The notes below the pieces were generated by a model, which made no database searches, was not told where the DNA came from, and saw only the letters and a program-made list of their open reading frames with translations. A DNA stretch of 64,000 nucleotides from positions 4,975,358-5,039,357 of the forward strand of contig JABAKD010000007.1 in assembly GCA_012845835.1 (NCBI GenBank). The letters run 5' to 3'. This DNA is from Undaria pinnatifida. Lineage: Eukaryota > Sar > Phaeophyceae > Laminariales > Alariaceae. A program made the translations under genes and the position numbers. Each line of letters opens with the position of its first letter. Positions within the stretch are counted from its first letter, which is position 1. Shown one piece after another: positions 49,646-61,039 of this stretch.

Positions 49646-49775
49646 GTACCACCTTGGGTTGTTTGTGTTTTTTCCTAGGGTATTCCTCAGCTAGCTCCAG
49701 AGTGACTGGAGCCTGTCCTGTCACCACGGACTTGATTATTATGCGAGTTAATGTGAGAACAACAACAACAACCCA
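49640..49775 (+). repeat. CAA-family repeat, 3' part
   Basis: It carries ATATGCGTGTACCACCTTGG, GACTGGAGCCTGTCCTGTCA, GAGTTAATGTGAGAACAACA and a short (CAA)4. Confidence 0.8.
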
Positions 49776-50732
49776 ATGCACCGGCACAATGTAGGACAAC
49801 GGCACTATTGTAACAGGGTCTCTATACATATAGTTTCTATCTTCAAGGCTTCCGATCATTCGTGCCTGGCGATTTACCGGCATTACAGAGGCCCGTGGCA
49901 CTATTCAACCAGCACTATAGACTCGCGTTCTCTGCCTAATAATATTTGTTTATGAACACGTACGTACGTGTTATTTGTCAATGCTTGACCGTGAAGTGTT
50001 GCCAGAAAGTTGTCAGTGTGTTTCTTCCGCCTCGATTTTGTTTCGTTTGTGGCTGTCGATAGCATCACACACTGACAGTTTTTTATCCTGCTATGTGTAT
50101 CTGTACAATATGATAGCTACACGAGTGAGTGCGTTCCCACTCCGTTGTCGATAACGCTTTGAGTGTTTGATTGGTATTTTTTATTCTTTCGGCGCAGTTT
50201 CGTTAATAATGCTGATGTGGTCTGCCTGCAACTGGAAGTAAGTGTGTGGTCCCCGTACGTTTTTGGCGTTTTTTATTGCTTTCGCCAACTGATCCTAAGA
50301 TTGTGCTCATATTTGTTTTGTTTGGTTTAACCATTACTAAATCGGTCCTCGGCGCTATAAGGTAAACCGTGCCTTACCCGAACCAAACAAAATATATTAC
50401 CCCATCCCACCCCCACCCCCTCGAACACTACGCCCTCTACTCACTGATTGTACGACTTACCGCAGGATGTACATGACATGATAAACTGATGCATTCTTTC
50501 CAAAACCGTTATATTTATCCCCTCAAAATAATGTATAGTTTCCACGCACAGATTGAGCTGCCCCACCCGCCCCCCCCCCTTTGATAAACTGGTGCATTTT
50601 TTTTTTTTTTTTTTTTCCCCCAAAACCGTCAGATTTATCCCCTTAAAGGATTTATAGCTTCCGCGCACAAATTGCCCGCCCGTCTGCTCCCCCCCCCCTC
50701 AGTCCCCCCCCCCCCCCCCCCCCTTCCCCCCC
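49776..50732. other. No gene; poly-C and poly-T tracts at the right end
   Basis: 49780-50400 shows nothing recognisable. 50480-50690 contains two diverged pieces related to family H (CCAAAACCGT, TTTATAG.TTCCGCGCACA) with a T23 run, then C runs at 50687-50731. Confidence 0.5.
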
Positions 50733-51100
50733 CCTCAAACCCCGCTCGCTTTTGATCAAAACCAAGCCCTCACGTCCTTCAAAACTCCGCCCTCCCCTCA
50801 CCGGTTAGTCGACTTACAGGATTCACTTGATAAACGGATACGTTTCCCTCCACAGCTGTCAGATTTTGTCTCCCTCAGAAACGGGTTTTATAGTTTCCGC
50901 GCACAGACGGAAGAACATCACCCTGTTCACCCTGATAGCTACACTGTAGTTGTAAGGGGAGTCGCCGACCTATATCCTTAATGAGGACACAAAACCCGTA
51001 ATACGCGCGATCGGAGCATCACACACAGCTTGCAAAGATGAGTTTCGACAAAATCTTCGATCTCACAGCTGGAGTGTATTTTCATTTTTCTATAATATAT
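50733..51100 (+). repeat. Repeat family H, copy 2
   Basis: This is the collinear second copy of 49346-49645, with about 60 extra bases near its start. Confidence 0.9.
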
Positions 51101-53585
51101 ATACTTGTAGATATATGTAAGTAGATACATGGGTATTCCGTCATCTTGATCTCGGCGTTCTCATGCTTGCGTCACTCTCGTTGCTTTTACAACACGACCC
51201 CGAAGTGAAATTTGTATACCGGCACGAACATGCTACGAAAGCGTTGATAGTACGATATGTTTGCACGTTGTTAACTTTCCAGAATTTTCTTTTTCCTGTT
51301 TATTTTTTTTCACGTATTCTAGGAAAAAGTTATTAGCCCGCCTTTCGTGTCTCCACTGCTGCTGGCACATACAAGGAGAGTATGAAGCCGACCCAACGCG
51401 TCCAATTTTCGGATCCGGAAACGGGCTTCGCGCTTGCAAGCGGGGTTCTACTCTGCACGAGGTGTGGGGTAGACTTGCAGCCCAGTTTAGTGTTGTTTTG
51501 AATAATAGCAGTATCATGGTCGATCCCGAAACCTTTTCCTGGGTGTTGCTGTTGGCATCCTTTCATCGCCGTCTATTCTTCATCTACGTCAGCCAGCGAT
51601 TCAGGGTGGTCTAATGTTGTAGAGTGACCATACGGCATCGTAGATATGTGCGTATAGGAAACCAGGATGTTGGGGGATTTTGTCGAATACGCGACACCAC
51701 TTACTTCTAACTTCTGACAATTGGCACGAACACCGTGAATAATAGCGGATGGTGAAGGCTTCTTCAGATCCCGTCGATCCGGCCGCCGTCTTTTTTTCTG
51801 ATTTCCTTGTCCTCTTTATTGGCATGCCATCTTTGACCTTGTCTAGTCTGGAGATATCAGGGGCATCATGGGCGAAACCAAGGATCTAGCGGTATTCCTC
51901 GTGTTGTAGAGACACATGCTGGAACATAGACATATTAGTCCACTACTACCTATTCAATGTACAGTCCTTATGCTTGAGTGCACTGAATAGGTTATTCAAG
52001 ACACGGAGTAGTACAAAAGGAGGCGAAGTTTGCGTCATTACTTCTCGCCGGTGTAATGTAAATTCAACTTGTAGCTAGGTCACGCTCAAAATACGTATCG
52101 AGGATCTTTTTAGGGAGCGTTGCAAGGAACGTTACCGTAGGACGAATTGTCGGGCAGTACGACATCCTGTAGACCGCCCGCAGTATGGGCATTCCTCTGT
52201 CATCATCAGGTGACGGCCAACCCCACCTCGATTACTCTCTTCCTCTTCTATTTCCTTCTCCATCACAGGTGATCTTCGCAGACACCCGCGGCGCCACCTC
52301 TGCAGATCATATCACGGATACAGCTTCAATACGCACCATTCCTTCAGGTTATTGGCCCTGCCCTTTGATCTACCCACCTACTGCCCCAAGCAACGATAGG
52401 CACCCCCTTTCTCGGACATGTAGTAGTGTGCAGCAGTACAAGCGTGTCCATGCTACGCGCATCTTGCATAACTCGGCACCTTTGCAGTCCGGACAGATTC
52501 CAGCAGTATGGGGTACTTCGTGAACGATGGCCAGTCGACAGGACGTTTTCGTTGCGGGGCATCCCAAGGCAAAGAAAGGGCTCTCGACAATCGAACATTT
52601 CAAGGGGGTGCCCCTTTATACAGAGTGATAGCTGGCACGAGCGAACGAATGACCATATTTTTCGACTTTTTCTCCGGAAGAGACCTTTTCCGAAGTAAAC
52701 CTTTTAAAGGAACAGTTGCATAAGTTGTAGGGGTAACATTTTGAACAGGACGTTGCTCCTCAGGTGAAGAGCAACACCAATAACATATGTTTGGGCCTAG
52801 ACATACCCCCCCCCCTATCGTGGCATGCCTCTTGGAACCATGCTTCATTTTGGTTTCCAATATTTTCACGAATGCTGTACCCGGCCTTGGCTCTAAAGAC
52901 TTGCGCTACTTGCTGACGTCCAATGCGCATGTTGATGTTGAACTCAGGGCGAACAAAGAGCATGCTTCGCTGCGGCACCTCTACGAGTAAACTCATTGGG
53001 ACCCGTTCTCCGAATCGCAAGTAGCAAAGTAAAAGTCCTGGAACCATCCTCCCTAACATCTAAAAACTGGTGTTTGAGGCATGCCACGGTGGAGGCGGAA
53101 TCTGTTCGTTCTCAGGTTTTTAGCACAAAGACTGCAGAATGCAAATCTTATTGGATTGTTCCTTAGCTATCCCTTTCACGGATACAAAACGTATCCCACC
53201 CTATTTCCAAGTTGTTACTCCCAAACAACGTGGAAGCAGATACAATGGGGGTAAGAAGCCCCGCCAAGCGGGAATCTCGGGCCCATAAGTGTCCCCTTTA
53301 CCCAATCATGACTGTTCACGTTTACCCGGCCTTAGCCGACTCTAATCTACGTTGGTACGAGCATTTGTTGATCGGAAGCACAAGGCTGTCAATCGTGTTT
53401 GACGGTAACACACGAATAAAATTAAATGGCATTTGCCCGCAAAAAACGCGAATAACCAACAATACCCAAGAATCAATAAAAGACAGGCTCTGGGCTTGAC
53501 TGGCGTACTGCCATATATCTACTCTACGGCTGCTTTATGCCAACAAGTTCAAGACATCGGTCTTCCCCTTGGCCCAAGCTTGACC
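51101..53585. other. No supported gene
   Basis: Frames at 51261-51614 and 52185-52523 are open. The sequence before 51382 and before 52270 looks like splice acceptors (pyrimidine run then CAG or AAG), but no family is recognisable. I leave them uncalled. Confidence 0.4.
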
Positions 53586-53589
53586 ACCA

Positions 53590-54130
53590 CCACTGATAAG
53601 GCCTGCTATAACACCTGTAATCTTCGACGATGCCGAATAGAAACGGGATCACGAAAAACTGCAAGGCATTCCTACAGTAGCTGCATGCTTTTGTGGCACA
53701 CTAGGCCGGAAGAGTCAAGATCCGCGAGGGAAAACCTCTCATAGCCCCCAGATCCAAGAATTGGCGGCAATATCGTACAAATCTCTCTGGCAACGCCAAG
53801 GCTACAAAACATTTGTTGCCACCTACTGCTGCCTGGTATTGCATGTGATGCCGAATACAAAAACAGGATCATGAAAACAGCAAATTTCTATGAAACATAA
53901 GACCGACCCGCGAGCGAAACCTCTCATTGCCCCCCGTTCCGACAACCGACGTTCACACCGTGCCAAGGCTACGGAGTCACCAACAACTTGCTGATACTAC
54001 CTGCAATTGGTGATTGTGCCGGAAACCAACGAGGGAGAAACAAAAACGTAAGGAGTTCTTACCAAAGCGGCATAATACTGTTGCGCATAGGACCTGAAGT
54101 GGCAACACCCGCGTGCGCAAGGCCATCATT
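53590..54130 (+). repeat. Degenerate tandem repeat, about 2.5 units of about 210 bp
   Basis: GATGCCGAATAGAAACGGGA recurs as GATGCCGAATACAAAAACAG (53850) and GATTGTGCCGGAAACC (54010). CGCGAGGGAAAACCTCTCAT recurs as CGCGAGCGAAACCTCTCATT, and CGCCAAGGCTAC as GTGCCAAGGCTAC. Confidence 0.7.
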
Positions 54131-54139
54131 GCCCCTACA

Positions 54140-55050
54140 TTCTTCGCCCGACGTTAATGTCGTACTAACCTCATTCTTCACGGCCTGCTATTGATATTAG
54201 GCAAAATCGTGCTTCCTCCCGATGTTTTAACTTTGCAGCTTGTGCTGCGGCTGTCGAGGTGCGAATTTGACTCCATTGACCTCCTCCTTGGCTTGAGGCA
54301 TACCCGTACAGAACAAGTCACAGACGCGTCAGTCCAGTCATAGAAACCACGCACCTGATTATTCTAGGGTTGTCTAGCTATCAAAGTGCACAACAGCCAC
54401 TTTAACTACTTCTTTTTCTCCCTCTCGTATGTTTTCCTTCGCTTTAAGGCCCATCGTCATAACCATGTACCTATTGTTTCTAAGGCGGTCGAGATACCAA
54501 GGTGCAGCACCCACTGTGCTCACTCGGTGTTCTCGCTATTGTATTTCGCCTTTGCCTTTACGACCATGCAACCTCATTTTCAATTTCGAAACCCCACAAG
54601 GGTGGTTTTTCCAATACCAGCAGAAGCCTGTGCTGCTTGCTGCCAAGGGTGTACCAACACCCGAAATATGACTTATGACACAAGCCGAGAGTGCAAACGG
54701 GTGAACGATCCCATGAACTACGAATACAATGAGGCACACAACATAAAACATAAAGGAGGTTCTACATCGACATTGGGCATAGTTTGTCGTTCTGAGTAGA
54801 ACTCCGTCAAACAGAATTTCTAATCATTAACGTAGTATTCATCCCTGGCGTTGCACGCGTCTTCCTTAAACGAGAGTAGACAGTCACTTCATACAACAAT
54901 GCTACTATTCACCATTTGTTCGTCCACTATAATAGCAGCTTCCGCAAAGCGGTCACTAAAAGCACCAACTCGCTCGCTCGCTCACACAATGTCTTAGTCA
55001 ACTAGCCTATAGATGGAGCCTATTATGAAGGCTGACTGCCCACCATATAC
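54140..55050. other. No supported gene
   Basis: Short frames only; none is recognisable. Confidence 0.4.
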
Positions 55051-55054
55051 TATT

Positions 55055-55450
55055 ACACATGGCCCCATGTGCTCACATGGGTTTAATCCTGCAGTCATTG
55101 CCAATGTCTACCGTAAACATGCCCTCCGCCAAGCTTACGGCGGAATCTTCGCAATGTTCGAGCCAGAATACGGAAGCATCCTCAAATGTTTCTTGAAAGT
55201 ATTCACTTTTTCGGGCATGCCTGAATGAAGGTGGGACTGCTATATGATTGAGGGTCCCTTTAAATAGGCACACCCCAGAACCAGCCTATATGGTGTCCCA
55301 CACGCTAATATGGGCTGGTCCTGTAGCCATACGCCAAGCCTTCCGGACGGACAATCACCCGTCGTATACCAACCATGCCGGGCTATGCAAGGCGGGGAGT
55401 GCACAAACTTCAAGCAAGGCCGTAGTTATACGAATACGGACCCTAGCAAG
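55055..55450 (-). pseudogene. Two candidate decayed copies of the 3' end of the secreted-protein gene
   Basis: On the minus strand, GGCTTGGCGTATGGCTACAG followed by GACCAGCCC (about 55345-55305) and CATTGGCAATGACTGCAG followed by GATTAAACCCATGTGA (about 55112-55082) resemble the end of the neighbouring gene, GGATTGGCCTATGGCTACTG then GACTAAACCCGTGTGA. Similarity upstream of this is weak, so only short 3' fragments can be argued. Confidence 0.35.
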
Positions 55451-55580
55451 AGGGGTTCAGTTTTACACCCTTTCGGTGCCGCGGCAATCAACTGCTCGTA
55501 CGAGTAGCCCAAACTAGGTTGTGACAATTGATTTACCTCCCCACTGTGGCCTTGGTCGACGTATTTGGCGCCTCATTCGG

Positions 55581-56600
55581 TCACACGGGTTTAGTCCAGT
55601 AGCCATAGGCCAATCCGATCAACACAATAGCTCCCCACCATATCCCGACATACGTTGCCCCGTCCTGGCCTCCCCAAATGACGACCGGCACGGCAAACAC
55701 GGCCATCAAGAAGAAGCCGAGGAAAGTTACGTTGATGCACGGGTCTTCCACGAGACGCATGAGTCCCGACGCGACAAAAAACGCTCCTATGGATCCCAGC
55801 AGACCCCAGAGTCCCACAGCGATGCCGACATTGCACCAGCTCATATATGGGTCGTTGGCGTGGGAGCACAGGGTCATCGATCGCTCGTTGCACTCCCAGT
55901 ACGTGCACACCCCGTCGCCGTTCCACTGCCCGTTGCAGCCGCAGGTGGACACCTGCACCTCCTGAGGCCTCTCAATTATGCTCGTCCACCCGTCGCAGTA
56001 CTCCCCGGAAGGCGACGCCGTCTCACACGTGAACTCCTCGGCTTCTTGCTCACCGTCATCATCCCACCCTAGGCACGTCCATGCCGCACAATATTTCCCG
56101 AACTCTTCTTCCGGTGTCACGCAGGTGCACCGGATGTCCTCCGCTGGGTAATCGAGGGTACAGGGAGTTACCCCACCCACGCAAGTGAGGGCGTTATTTG
56201 CGTCTTGCTGCCCGCAGGTCCACTCGGCGCAGTACTCGGCGTTAGTCGTGGTGGCGTCCTCGCATATGCACCTTTCCCAGAAGGTTTCCTCCTGTGCGCT
56301 GCTGCTGGTACCGTTGTTCGGGTTCTGTTTTGCCGTCCAGCTCATGCACACCGTGGCGTTCCCACCCGACGCGACGATGTAGGTGCCGAACTCATAGTTG
56401 AGGTCGGTGCACGTGTAGATGTCTTCGTCTTTGGAGTACTTGGGCACCCCGCCGAGATACTTGCCCCCCTCCGTGTAGTAGCCCGTGAGGATTTTGACCT
56501 CCTTGGTGCTAAGAGGGTAGTCGGGCAAGGCACCCCAAACTCCCCAGGCCGGAAGGAAGAGAAATCCGAGAGCGAGGCGAATGTTCCCCGTGCCCATCAT
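55581..56600 (-). CDS. Secreted/membrane protein with repeated CxxW motifs and three C-terminal membrane segments
   Basis: It is one uninterrupted frame of 339 codons, not recognised as a named family. Residues 1-24 (MMGTGNIRLALGFLFLPAWG...) form a signal peptide. The ectodomain (25-255) is Cys-rich, with CMSW (85-88), YCAEWTC (123-129), YCAAWTC (170-176), YCDGWT (201-206) and VCTYWEC (231-237): a motif reiterated five times, spaced 30-47 residues apart. Possible N-glycosylation sites are Asn81, Asn96 and Asn290. Three hydrophobic stretches follow at about 258-284, 289-310 and 316-335, and the tail is short (TKPV). The frame is open for 97 more codons upstream, but a TATA box lies inside that extension, so Met at 56600 is preferred. 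A cell-surface or wall-contact role is only inference. Intronless, unlike gene 1. Confidence 0.75.
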   Translation of the reverse strand: MMGTGNIRLALGFLFLPAWGVWGALPDYPLSTKEVKILTGYYTEGGKYLGGVPKYSKDEDIYTCTDLNYEFGTYIVASGGNATVCMSWTAKQNPNNGTSSSAQEETFWERCICEDATTTNAEYCAEWTCGQQDANNALTCVGGVTPCTLDYPAEDIRCTCVTPEEEFGKYCAAWTCLGWDDDGEQEAEEFTCETASPSGEYCDGWTSIIERPQEVQVSTCGCNGQWNGDGVCTYWECNERSMTLCSHANDPYMSWCNVGIAVGLWGLLGSIGAFFVASGLMRLVEDPCINVTFLGFFLMAVFAVPVVIWGGQDGATYVGIWWGAIVLIGLAYGYWTKPV

Positions 56601-56771
56601 CTTGCTTGCACTTTTGTTTTTCGGGGACACTGTCTTGAGACGGAAATAAGGGGAGATCAGGGGGCGTACAGCGGCGGACGACAGCGCCAGAAAGGTTTGC
56701 AGACAACCTGAGAATGAGTGCAGAGCGAAGTCACTAGTAACACCACTACGAACAACGAGTGCAACGATCCA

Positions 56772-56779
56772 TTTATATA
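56772..56779 (-). promoter_or_regulatory. TATA box of the secreted-protein gene
   Basis: The minus strand reads TATATAAA 172 bases upstream of the chosen start codon. Transcription starting about 30 bases further would leave a 5' UTR of about 140 bases, in which Met at 56600 is the first ATG in this frame. Confidence 0.5.
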
Positions 56780-56892
56780 ATGCTGCCAGTGTACACTTGT
56801 GGGTGGGCAAAAACGTATTTCGAGCACGTGTCGTCGAGGCCGGGTTCGAACGCATATTCCGGGAGGCCGTCGTCGCCGAGTACGATAACAAC

Positions 56893-57527
56893 AGGGCTAC
56901 GGAAGAGGAGCGCTTTTAGGGCTCATATTTCAGTGATCAACGGCCCCTTGCACGAGCTCCCACTTGATTGCTCTGGCAACTTGTAAAAAGTTGTGTTTCT
57001 GCTGTCGAGACATGCGCACCGTATTTGAATTACTACTACTCTGGCGTTTGGGAGCAAGGCACGACTCCAATATCGCCAAGGCCTTGCAGCCAGTAGTAAA
57101 AAATGGAGGGTTTACGTGCCCCTACCGTAGATTGGGCATCAGGGTGACGGCCTTCATTGGATTGGTCGGGGTCCGCTTGGACCGATCTCTTAGGGATCAC
57201 TAGCGAGCACATCGGTAGGGTCTGGTTTGACTGATTTCTCCTTGTACGAGACGGCGCCAATACACCACATTGGAGTCTGGCTAAGTTACTGCTTGCGCTT
57301 GTGCAACGCGTGACGGTACATCATCTGGCTGTGCTGCATTCTTCGTGTGTATGATGGAGTCACTGGCTGGTTGGACACTTTCACTACTGCTGCACTGCTG
57401 CCCACTGAAGTAGAGCGGCTGCGCGCTCGTCTGTTCTTGAAGACCTTCTCGCTCGCTCGCCCCACGATGGACGCGTGCTACCATAAGGGCAGCAATTTTA
57501 GGCCAAATGATGTCTGACGCCTCACCA
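56893..57527. other. Upstream region of gene 2, no gene seen
   Basis: A short plus-strand frame ending VEAGFERIFREAVVAEYDNN and a TAG at about 56918 reads like a protein C-terminus, but it lies antisense to the gene 2 promoter and has no partner exon that I can find. Confidence 0.35.
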
Positions 57528-57782
57528 TACATGCTATGGTGGACAAGCAACGCATTTTTTCTGAGTGCTCCTCGCTTCAGTACCTCTATACCCCATCCAA
57601 GAAATTATTTAGAGCAAGTCAAAAATGTAACCCGATAAGAAAAAAACTTGGCTTCGGTACATACACGATAGTCACTTTCGCAATACAAGAATTTCATTGC
57701 GACGATTTCGCACTCCTTAAGGAACCCCGTCATTCCCAAAATGGTTCGGCCGACACGTGCTACCTCTATCGTAGAACGCGTC
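57528..57782. mobile_element. MITE family B, copy 6
   Basis: The right end is GTGCTACCTCTATCGTAGAA and the inner marker is AAGGAACCCCGTCATTCC. The left end (TACATGCTATGGTGGAC) is eroded. Confidence 0.65.
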
Positions 57783-58170
57783 TGACTGGCTTCTCGAGGA
57801 AGGAGACACCCGATAACGTTGTCGTAGTGTGCATATTTCACCATTGATTTTCATTCCACAGATGTACCTATCTAGGCGCCATGGAATCATTTTTCGGGCT
57901 ACACCTTCTTTGTCAAAACCAGTGTTTCGGCGAGGTAGAGAGCTCGCGCGGGCGAGGAGCCCCAAAAAAGGTAGATGCTAGATACCCTTGTCGAAGCGGG
58001 CGTCGATGATAAGCTGTTGGGTATGTAACCGAGGAGTCATCCCGCGGTTGGGGCTGTAACGTTCGGGCCAAACAATGGTTGTGACCGGTTGGGCGCCTCA
58101 AGTGTGCAACTATCGGTTAGCGTAAAAATTTTAACGCTAATTTTCTTTCAAGACTAGCGCATAGACGTGT

Positions 58171-58554
58171 TTGTCGGGCCGCGCGAACGAACGTATTCGA
58201 AGTTATGTGTCGGGTGAGACATTGAGGTCTCCATGCGAGAAGTTCAGGATTTCCCGCTGCACCCCAAGTGTGGGATGCCTCCAAGAATGGGCAACAGTGG
58301 TCGTATCGTGTGTGTACAAGACGCCCTGCGTCTTGGCGCTTGGCTCCCGTCTTCGAAGGTGGGTTACTAACTTGAGCTTTCCAAAATGGAGAGAAGTTGA
58401 AGTCGAGAGACCTCTTGTTTGGGCCGGCATGGCCATTAATACCGGGCGTCGCCTAATATTCTTAACGCGGGGTCGCCGGATCGACGGTTACTGGATCAAC
58501 ACGGAAAACGCTTGTGATGTGAGAAAACATCGCGTCCCGGATCTTCTCAGCTGA
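58171..58554 (+). pseudogene. Tc1/mariner-like transposase fragment
   Basis: The frame contains VERPLVWAGMAINTGRRLIF, then LTRGRRIDGYWINTE. The VMVWAGI...GR.PLIF...G.I....Y pattern is the strand-turn-strand around the second catalytic acid region of Tc1/mariner (DDE_3) transposases. No catalytic DxE context is left on either side and the frame stops at 58554, so it would be a truncated relic. The similarity is short and this could be chance. Confidence 0.4.
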
Positions 58555-58559
58555 TTAAT

Positions 58560-59385
58560 GGAACTGTCGGAACAACAGATTCGCCACAACGACCTCAGGC
58601 TGCTTAGCCGGAGAGGTGTATTTTCTGAAGGAGATCACACAGTATATCATCAATCGGTTTGTTGGGATCGCCGCATGAGAACGTCTTTAAGCATCGCGGC
58701 GTATTGGTTGGTATGGTAGGGATCACAGAACATTGTTGCTGGCGTAACTTAGCATTTCCATTTCCTTGGTCTGCTGAGGTCGTTGAAAATAATTGCCACC
58801 ACCAGGACTGTTTGAATATCGGCTTTCGGGTCACTGGACATCATCGTCGCTTGGGTATGGACGGCCGAATTAGCTGCTGGGATCGCTGCATGATCATCAT
58901 TGTGATCGTTAGGAGGTATGCCTGCATCGCCAGGGCTCGCACCCTCTTAACGGCAGCGTCTTCTCGCTTCGTAGTATCACACGTCGTATTCTACCTGGGA
59001 GGGAGGAATTGACTTGGTAAGCTGCTAGACCAGACTATTTGTACAAGCTTTGTTTCGCGGTAGCACCACACACGATACGATTTTTTGCACGCGGCCCGGG
59101 GCAGACACAAGAAGCGAGCGTGATCGGCTGTTACAATATGTGTGATGTTTTTGTGGTGAATAATTCCTGACGTACTATACATGTTACACGAGAATGAATC
59201 ACAAATATTCGTTGGACTGGTCGACTGGTTGAGTGGATTCGTCGGTTGGTTGCCACCTTGCCCCAGCGAGCACCAAGCGGGCGGCCTGAACATTGATATT
59301 TGAATTTCACGATTTCGCCGAAATCAATGGCGTGTTTCGTATCTGGTATGATGAGTGTGGAACAAGATACCTTGTAGAGGGTATA
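58560..59385. other. No supported gene
   Basis: Two frames of about 100-117 codons without recognisable domains. May contain more of the transposon. Confidence 0.4.
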
Positions 59386-59389
59386 TCTA

Positions 59390-59475
59390 ATATTACTCAG
59401 CTTCAGAGTTACTGGAGCCTGTCCTGTGACCACGGACTTGGTTATGCGAGGTAATGTGAAAACAACAACAATATT
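59390..59475 (+). repeat. CAA-family repeat, 3' fragment
   Basis: It has TTACTGGAGCCTGTCCTGTG, ACCACGGACTTGGTTATGCG, then GTGAAAACAACAACAA. Confidence 0.75.
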
Positions 59476-59917
59476 ACATGAGATGTACCTCGATATCATA
59501 TTATCTCATGTTGATACTATAGATGCTGATAATTACAATGTATAATACCATTTATACCTACGTATTAGCGTGGTAATGGTTGGTTCTATACTGTCTGTCA
59601 GCCATCCTCAAGTTTTGATTTTCTCCATAGTTTGGTCTAGCCAAACTCGATGCTGGAATTCTTCCTTCTCCGAGTTTCAAGCGAGCTTGCGCTGCGGTGT
59701 CAGAGCTCGCATCACAGTCCAGCTCTTTGTGTGGTGTTACGATTCGAAGTCGGTGACATGCCTGGTTGGAATTCGGTAGAGCGGCTACAACGGTTTGTAA
59801 GATACCTGGCGTTCGTTGTCGGAGGCAAAAAGAAAGGTAGTTACTACTGATGGAGCATACCATACATATATCTCCGAATATCGGTATGCCCTCCCCATCA
59901 CTATTGGTGTGGTTCTA

Positions 59918-60100
59918 AGGGGGGCGTACTCATTTGTTGCTTGCCTTACTTAGTCATTTGACCATCGACCACGCATCCCTTTCGAGACGGAGCACCGTTC
60001 CTACTATTAATAAGGGCACACCTCCAACATTTACGCGCTCATTACGCCTTTTCCATATATTGCATAGAAACCGTTTGCTTATCCTACCCCCTTCCTGTTT
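59918..60100 (-). pseudogene. LINE 3' terminus, reversed
   Basis: It is the reverse complement of the LINE ends at 38.6 and 42.0 kb: GGGCGTACTCATTTGTTGCT, ATCCCTTTCGAGACGGAGCA, CCTCCAACATTTACGCGCTC, TTCCATATATTGCATAGAAA. It is the only LINE copy of this family in the window outside gene 1 and the only one on the minus strand. Confidence 0.8.
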
Positions 60101-60224
60101 GGTGTGCTTGTAGGGGGGGAGGGGGGGGAGAGGCTTGATCAGTGGGTATGGATAGGGGCGTTATCATGGCATAGCATGAACTGCGAAACCGTTTTGAATC
60201 TACCATAATTTCGGTGATTATCCA

Positions 60225-60360
60225 GGGACTATTCGAAGCATTGTTACGGGCCCTTGGCATCGGAAACTGTCGTTCGTGCAGTACATGACGTTTCCCTTAA
60301 ACCTGCCGGCCTTATAATCGGCGGCGGCCCCGATCAGGCCGCCCGCGAAACCCATCTGAA
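60225..60360 (+). repeat. Duplicated segment, copy 1 (partner at 61040)
   Basis: CGAAGCATTGTTACGGGCCC, TTGGCATCGGAAACTGTCGT, TGCAGTACATGACG and a GGCGGC...GCCGCC palindrome recur in the same order at 61040-61190. Confidence 0.75.
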
Positions 60361-60525
60361 ATCTGCCGGTCGTAGTTTTGCCGGCGGCCCTGACTAGGTC
60401 GCCGACGGCGTCCAATCTCAAGTATACCGCTCTTAGACGCACACTACGATGATAGAAGAAACACTTTTGGCTTAAACATCTCCGAATGCTGGGGCTCGTT
60501 AACACACAAATGTCGGAAAGCTATT

Positions 60526-60778
60526 CACGCGTGCTACGGTAGAGGCGCACCCTTTTTTTCTAAGGTTTCCTCAATTTGGGAGCTCAAAACCTCTCCCAAA
60601 AGCCGGTTTGGAGATAATACAGAAATGCTGCCTGACGAAACACCCCATTGCCTAGGTGCGCGACGTAAATCTTGCAAAAATAAATTGGCTTGTTCCCCAA
60701 AATTTTGGGTTAAGGAGCCCCGTCATTCAGAAGCCATTTCGTTCAGACGAAAAGTCCCACCTCTATCGTAGCGCGTGT
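60526..60778. mobile_element. MITE family B, copy 7 (best preserved)
   Basis: The left end is CACGCGTGCTACGGTAGAGG and the right end CCACCTCTATCGTAGCGCGTG, nearly perfect inverted copies. Inside are TCTAAGGTTTCCTCAATTTG, TTGCCTAGGTGCGCGACG and AAGGAGCCCCGTCATTCAGA. No coding capacity. Confidence 0.85.
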
Positions 60779-60953
60779 CCGTTTTTGTTATGCTACATGA
60801 TAAAAGTCTGTATACCTGGGCCACGGGTTTGTTCATCGAAATTGCGATTTGAGTTTGGTCTAAATCGTTGTTTTGGGTTACGGAATAGAACCCAATAGGT
60901 TAAGAGCCTCGGGACACGATCGGCGCACCTCTACCGTAGCAGGTTTCCACAGC

Positions 60954-60986
60954 TTCGTTGGCGGCCTTGACTTGGCCGCCAACGAA
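60954..60986. repeat. Hairpin: 13-bp perfect arms, 7-base loop
   Basis: TTCGTTGGCGGCC, then TTGACTT, then GGCCGCCAACGAA. Not followed by a T run. Confidence 0.85.
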
Positions 60987-61039
60987 GAACAGCAAAAACA
61001 ATCAATGTGTGCATCTTCCGTTCTTTCGGACATTATTAT

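Noticed and set aside
56820-56920. Plus-strand C-terminal exon reading VEAGFERIFREAVVAEYDNN
   Set aside because: It looks protein-like but overlaps the promoter of gene 2 antisense and has no upstream exon or motif that I could identify.
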